From the NCBI GenBank assembly GCA_030597865.1, contig JAUVQZ010000118.1:1-8706 (forward strand): a stretch of DNA of 8,706 nucleotides, in the 5' to 3' direction. A model generated the notes under the pieces. It did no database searches. It saw nothing but the letters and a program-made list of their open reading frames with translations, and was not told where the DNA came from. This stretch comes from Pseudomonadota bacterium. GTDB taxonomy: Bacteria > Desulfobacterota > Desulfobulbia > Desulfobulbales > SURF-16. Within the stretch, counting starts at the first letter, position 1. Each line of letters opens with the position of its first letter. The position numbers were made by a program, and so were the translations under genes. Below are positions 5,699-8,706 of the stretch, piece after piece.

Positions 5699-6035
5699 GG
5701 TTTTTCGTAATCTTTTTTATTGCTCTGGTGGTTACATAGTTAAAGCTATCAGCATAGTTCTGCATTACCCAAACACCCTTTGACCTGATTTATCCACCGA
5801 ACCAATAGGGAAAGGGCAATCAACAAACCTTTTACCCTTTTTAAGCCCTGTTATGCTACAATTAATGGAAATCAACGATAGGGCCTTTTTTTAGAACAGC
5901 AGCCCTTGCCCTCAAAATAAAAGTCGACACTTCAGCAACTTACACCACAACAAATCAACATTGACTTTGGATCTGAGCTGCTGTAGTGTTGCGCCCATTA
6001 GCAATCACAGGACGTCAAAATTCAGGAGTGTGCTC
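5699..6035. other. Divergent intergenic region between the rfaE2 fusion gene and the phosphate operon
   Basis: No gene is seen in these 337 bases, which are AT-richer than the flanks. The minus-strand gene and the plus-strand DUF47-pit pair both start outward from here, so promoters in both directions are expected. A plus-strand candidate is given separately. GCCCTGTT (5845-5852) can pair with GATAGGGC (5877-5884), including two G-U pairs, followed by C and seven T (5886-5892), a weak terminator or attenuator shape. I see no recognisable PhoB box or riboswitch. Confidence 0.5.
5961..5989 (+). promoter_or_regulatory. Possible promoter of the DUF47-pit operon
   Basis: TTGACT (5961-5966) is followed after 17 bp by TAGTGT (5984-5989). 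The -35 is 5/6 and the -10 only 3-4/6 to consensus, with about 40 nt to the start codon. Plausible but weak; another -10-like TACAAT is at 5857-5862 without a good -35. Confidence 0.3.
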
Positions 6036-6707
6036 ATGACAATTATTGGAGATCTGCTGGGAAACTCCCCCATTGGTCATCTTGTTGACCATGCCCGTAA
6101 GGTACATGAATGTGTAGAGCTTATAAAACCGATGATCGAGGGCCTCATTGCCGAGGACTGGGACTGGATTGAAGAGCTCCAGCACCGGGTGTCGAAAATC
6201 GAATATGAGGCGGACAAGCTCAAACACGATATTCGTGACCACCTGCCCCGCCGATATTTTCTGCCGGTGAACCGCGAGGAGCTTGACGGCTTTTTGCAAT
6301 GCCAGGAAAAGATGGCTGACTATGCTGAAGATTTTTCGGTAATTTTAACGATCCGCAAGACCAGGCTGCACGAGGATCTCCATGAACAATTCATGGAGTT
6401 TGTCACCCAGGTCTTTCAGGTCAGTGGCACCCTGCTCACCGCAGCGGTGGAGTTCAAGAACCTGGCCGAGGTCTCCTTTTCCGGTGCCGAGGCCCGATTG
6501 GTACTTGAGCGCATTAACAATCTGGGCGAAGAAGAGTGGAAGGCGGATAAACTGGCCCGTAAGCTGTCCATTGCCATTTACGAGCTGGAGAATACGGTGA
6601 GTCCCATTGACATCATGTTCTACGAAAAGATGTTGCTCAAGCTCTCCGCCATCGCCAATGAGGCGGAAAACGCCGGTGATTATTTGAGGGCCATGCTTCG
6701 CAAGTAG
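6036..6707 (+). CDS. DUF47 / PhoU-like protein, Pit accessory
   Basis: This 223-residue, all-helical soluble protein belongs to the DUF47 (TIGR00153) family, distant relatives of PhoU found next to Pit-type phosphate transporters and thought to modulate them. It has two half-repeats, each with a PhoU-like metal-binding ExxxD motif: EYEAD at 56-60 and EWKAD at 167-171. Signature segments include KLKHDIRDHLPRRYFLPVNR (61-80), the region around 90-103 (QEKMADYAEDFSVI) and the C-terminal AIANEAENAGDYLRAML. The start ATG at 6036 has AGGAG 7 nt upstream. An in-frame ATG at 5961 would add 25 residues without homology and overlaps the candidate promoter, so it is rejected. It is followed after 94 nt by pit in the same direction, presumably one operon. 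Family call firm; exact biochemical role unproven. Confidence 0.93.
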   Translation: MTIIGDLLGNSPIGHLVDHARKVHECVELIKPMIEGLIAEDWDWIEELQHRVSKIEYEADKLKHDIRDHLPRRYFLPVNREELDGFLQCQEKMADYAEDFSVILTIRKTRLHEDLHEQFMEFVTQVFQVSGTLLTAAVEFKNLAEVSFSGAEARLVLERINNLGEEEWKADKLARKLSIAIYELENTVSPIDIMFYEKMLLKLSAIANEAENAGDYLRAMLRK

Positions 6708-6801
6708 GATTCGGCCAGCCAGGCGACCATCTGTTTTAATTTTTCGAGAAGGGAGGAAGGTTGAGCACCTTGGGAGAGAGTGGTGCAACACCTGATTGTA
6801 T

Positions 6802-8115
6802 ATGGATATAACTGTTTTTATCATAGGGGTAACCGCCCTCATCGGCCTCTACATGGCCTGGAATATCGGCGCCAATGATGTGGCAAATTCCATGGCCGAC
6901 GCCGTGGGCTCTAAGGCGCTCAGCATTAAACAGGCCGTTATTCTGGCCGGCATCTGCGAGTTTGCCGGCGCCGTGCTGGTGGGCTCCCATGTTACCGATA
7001 CGGTGCGCAAGGGGATCATTGATCCCGCTATGAGTGTCAATCTGCCGGGCCTGCGCGAGGGCGAGGCCGCGGCCATCATTGTCATCGGCATGGCGGCTGC
7101 CCTGCTCTGCGCCGCTATCTGGCTCAATGTGGCGACCATGATCAGTATGCCGGTCTCCACCACCCATTCCATTGTCGGCGCCGTGGCTGGTTTTGGGATT
7201 GTCGCCGCCGGTGTTGAGGCGGTGAACTGGACAAAAATGAGTCAAATTGTGGCCTCCTGGTTTATCTCGCCCCTCTTTGGCGGCGTCTGCGCCTTTCTCC
7301 TCTTTAAATTTATCTCCGGCCGCATCCTTGGCCGCACCCGGCCGGCCCGGGCCGCCATTATCTACACCCCGGCCATTGTCTTTCTCCTGATCTTTGTTGT
7401 TTCCCTGGCCACCATCTATAAGGGCCTCAAGCATGTCATCGGCAACATCCCCTGGCTCACCGATGACATGTCCCTGGTGATAGCCGTGGGCCTCTCCCTT
7501 TGCTGCGCCATTGTCTCACGCTTCTATGTCTACGCCAAACTCCATGATAAACGGGACTTGCCCATCTCCGAACAGCTTGAAGCGGTGGAGTCAGTTTTCG
7601 TGCCCCTGGTCATTATCAGCTCCTGCTCCGTGGCCTTTGCCCATGGCGCCAATGATGTGGCCAATGCCGTGGGGCCCTTTGCCGCCATTGTCAACATTCT
7701 GCAGACCGGCGATGTGACCATGCAGGTGGGAGTTCCCACCTGGGTGCTTTGCCTGGGCGGTGGTGGTATTGTCCTTGGCCTTGCCAGCTATGGCCATAAG
7801 GTTATGACCACGGTGGGCACCAAGATCACCGAGATTACCCCTTCCCGCGGGGTGGCTGCCGATATTGCCGCCACGGCCACGGTACTGATCTGCACCCGCA
7901 TGGCCCTGCCCGTTTCAACCACCCATACCCTGGTGGGCGCCATCATCGGTATCGGCCTGGCCCGCGGCTTCGGCGGTATCGACCGGGATGTTACCCGTAA
8001 CATCTTCGGCTCCTGGTTTATCACCGTGCCCATTGCCGCCCTCCTGTCCATTGTCCTCTTTATCATTGGCCGGGCCCTGTTTCTTGATATGCTGATCCCG
8101 GTAATGATCCAATAA
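6802..8115 (+). CDS. pit: Inorganic phosphate transporter, Pit family
   Basis: This 437-residue inner-membrane protein is a Pit/PiT (PHO-4, SLC20-type) low-affinity phosphate symporter. The family's internal duplication is clear: GANDVAN occurs at 23-29 and 282-288, and PVSTTH at 117-122 and 370-375. Hydrophobic segments are visible near 3-20, 44-62, 88-110, 123-137, 150-172, 188-206, 224-243, 266-281, 313-330, 352-367, 376-386 and 405-430, in line with 10-12 membrane spans. A short polar loop lies at about 245-262. I use the ATG at 6802; an in-frame TTG at 6796 adds two residues. Neither has a good Shine-Dalgarno: GGGAGAGAG (6772-6780) is over 15 nt away. It follows the DUF47 gene and ends at a strong terminator. 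Driving ion (H+ or Na+) cannot be told. Confidence 0.96.
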   Translation: MDITVFIIGVTALIGLYMAWNIGANDVANSMADAVGSKALSIKQAVILAGICEFAGAVLVGSHVTDTVRKGIIDPAMSVNLPGLREGEAAAIIVIGMAAALLCAAIWLNVATMISMPVSTTHSIVGAVAGFGIVAAGVEAVNWTKMSQIVASWFISPLFGGVCAFLLFKFISGRILGRTRPARAAIIYTPAIVFLLIFVVSLATIYKGLKHVIGNIPWLTDDMSLVIAVGLSLCCAIVSRFYVYAKLHDKRDLPISEQLEAVESVFVPLVIISSCSVAFAHGANDVANAVGPFAAIVNILQTGDVTMQVGVPTWVLCLGGGGIVLGLASYGHKVMTTVGTKITEITPSRGVAADIAATATVLICTRMALPVSTTHTLVGAIIGIGLARGFGGIDRDVTRNIFGSWFITVPIAALLSIVLFIIGRALFLDMLIPVMIQ

Positions 8116-8135
8116 AGTTCCAGAAACCTAGACAT

Positions 8136-8178
8136 AAAAAAAAGGCCGGGGCAGCTCTTGCTGCCCCGGCCTTTTTTT
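8136..8178. terminator. Strong bidirectional intrinsic terminator between pit and selD
   Basis: GGCCGGGGCAGC (8144-8155) and GCTGCCCCGGCC (8160-8171) form a perfect 12-bp stem with a TCTT loop, preceded by A8 (8136-8143) and followed by T7 (8172-8178). It works in both directions, ending pit from the left and selD from the right, as expected for convergent genes. Confidence 0.95.
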
Positions 8179-8282
8179 ATGGGAAGATGAATAATCAGAA
8201 GTTGAGAATCTGACAAAGAATATGTGAAGAAGGTAGTTTACTTAATGAAGACCTCTTCCTTCTTCTTATTTCCCAGCTTCTC

Positions 8283-8706
8283 CTAGACAATGACAGTCCC
8301 CGCCTCACCGGCAACCACCTCGCCAATGATGGCCGTCTCGTATGGATAGCCACTGGCTGTTATTTTATGCTGGATCTCTCTGATATTCTCCCCAGATGCA
8401 GCGATAAGCAGGCCGCCCGAGGTCTGGGGATCAGCCAGAATGAGCTCCATGGCATCTCCCTGGGGCAGGGAACTTTTCAGACATTTTCGATAGAATTTCA
8501 GATTCTTATGTCCCCCTTCCGGGATAATACCCATATTGGCAAAATCCACGGTCTGGGGAAGGAGCGGGATGGCAGCCAGATCGAGACGGATGGCAACCTT
8601 ACTGGCACTGGCCATCTCCTGGGCATGGCCAAGGAGGCCGAAGCCGGTGATATCGGTGGCCCCATGGGCCAGGCCGGCCATGGCCTCGCCCCCTGCCTTG
8701 TTGAGA
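8283..8706 (-). CDS. selD: Selenide, water dikinase SelD (partial, 5' end off window)
   Basis: These 140 codons are the C-terminal part of selenophosphate synthetase, which makes selenophosphate from selenide and ATP for selenocysteine and selenouridine. The frame is open to the right edge. It contains GGEAMAGLAHGATDITGFGL (motif GATDITGFGLLGHAQEM), the region FYRKCLKS, and the family hallmark LADPQTSGGLLIA, which belong to the AIRS C-terminal domain. It ends IIGEVVAGEAGTVIV at a TAG (8283-8285). The N-terminal catalytic Cys/Sec and Lys lie outside the window. SelD is part of the core selenium pathway and suggests selenoproteins elsewhere. It converges on pit at the bidirectional terminator, 105 nt downstream. 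Confidence 0.95.
   Translation of the reverse strand, partial: LNKAGGEAMAGLAHGATDITGFGLLGHAQEMASASKVAIRLDLAAIPLLPQTVDFANMGIIPEGGHKNLKFYRKCLKSSLPQGDAMELILADPQTSGGLLIAASGENIREIQHKITASGYPYETAIIGEVVAGEAGTVIV

Noticed and set aside
5961..6035. 25-residue N-terminal extension of the DUF47 protein from the ATG at 5961
   Set aside because: No family similarity, no good ribosome site, and the ATG at 6036 has AGGAG at proper spacing.
5699..6035. PhoB box upstream of the phosphate transport genes
   Set aside because: No tandem CTGTCAT-like repeats with 11-bp spacing could be found; Pit systems are often not under PhoB control.
8238..8285. In-frame extension of selD past its TAG, reading EKLGNKKKEEVFIK before a TAA, as a possible UAG (pyrrolysine) read-through
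   Set aside because: SelD proteins normally end about where this TAG lies, and a 14-codon open tail is expected by chance about half the time. No pyrrolysine genes or signals are visible.

Overview
The window looks like a chromosomal stretch from a Gram-negative, probably anaerobic bacterium. The best guess is a Desulfobacterota member, perhaps Desulfobulbales. This rests on the overall look of GroEL, GroES, SelD and the Pit/DUF47 pair and on a heptose-1-phosphate adenylyltransferase, which implies LPS heptose synthesis. No database search was possible, so the lineage is inference. The core genes are moderately GC-rich, and real genes are separated by AT-richer gaps carrying clear terminators.

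Layout, left to right. (1) 1-1109, minus strand: 5' part of hsdM, a type I restriction-modification methyltransferase, running off the left edge. (2) 1110-1755: a gene-poor stretch with several inverted repeats and a 38-codon N-terminal relic of a P4/CP4-type tyrosine integrase. The relic begins about 150 bp past the 3' end of an elongator-type tRNA-Met(CAU) gene (1755-1831, minus). tRNA, integrase relic and R-M gene, in this order, look like the right-hand boundary of a genomic island integrated at tRNA-Met. (3) 1832-4331, minus: the groES-groEL operon, with a candidate sigma-32-type promoter, a 140-nt leader, and a 3' UTR with degenerate repeats and an intrinsic terminator just upstream of the tRNA promoter. 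(4) 4334-4376: a perfect 20-bp inverted repeat with a 3-nt centre, right beside the heat-shock promoter. (5) 4436-5698, minus: one 420-codon frame joining a nitrilase-superfamily amidohydrolase to a complete RfaE2 (heptose-1-phosphate adenylyltransferase) domain. (6) 6036-8115, plus: a DUF47/PhoU-like protein followed by a Pit-family inorganic phosphate transporter, ended by a strong bidirectional terminator. (7) 8283-8706, minus: the C-terminal part of selD, converging on that terminator.

Functionally, GroES/GroEL form one chaperonin unit, and the DUF47 protein with Pit forms one low-affinity phosphate uptake unit. SelD supplies selenophosphate, implying use of selenium. The most unusual gene is the nitrilase-RfaE2 fusion. 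The most informative non-coding finding is the decayed integrase beside tRNA-Met, which explains the neighbouring R-M gene as accessory DNA. I see no CRISPR array, no intact transposon, and no clear undescribed defence system in the window; hsdR and hsdS would lie to the left if present.
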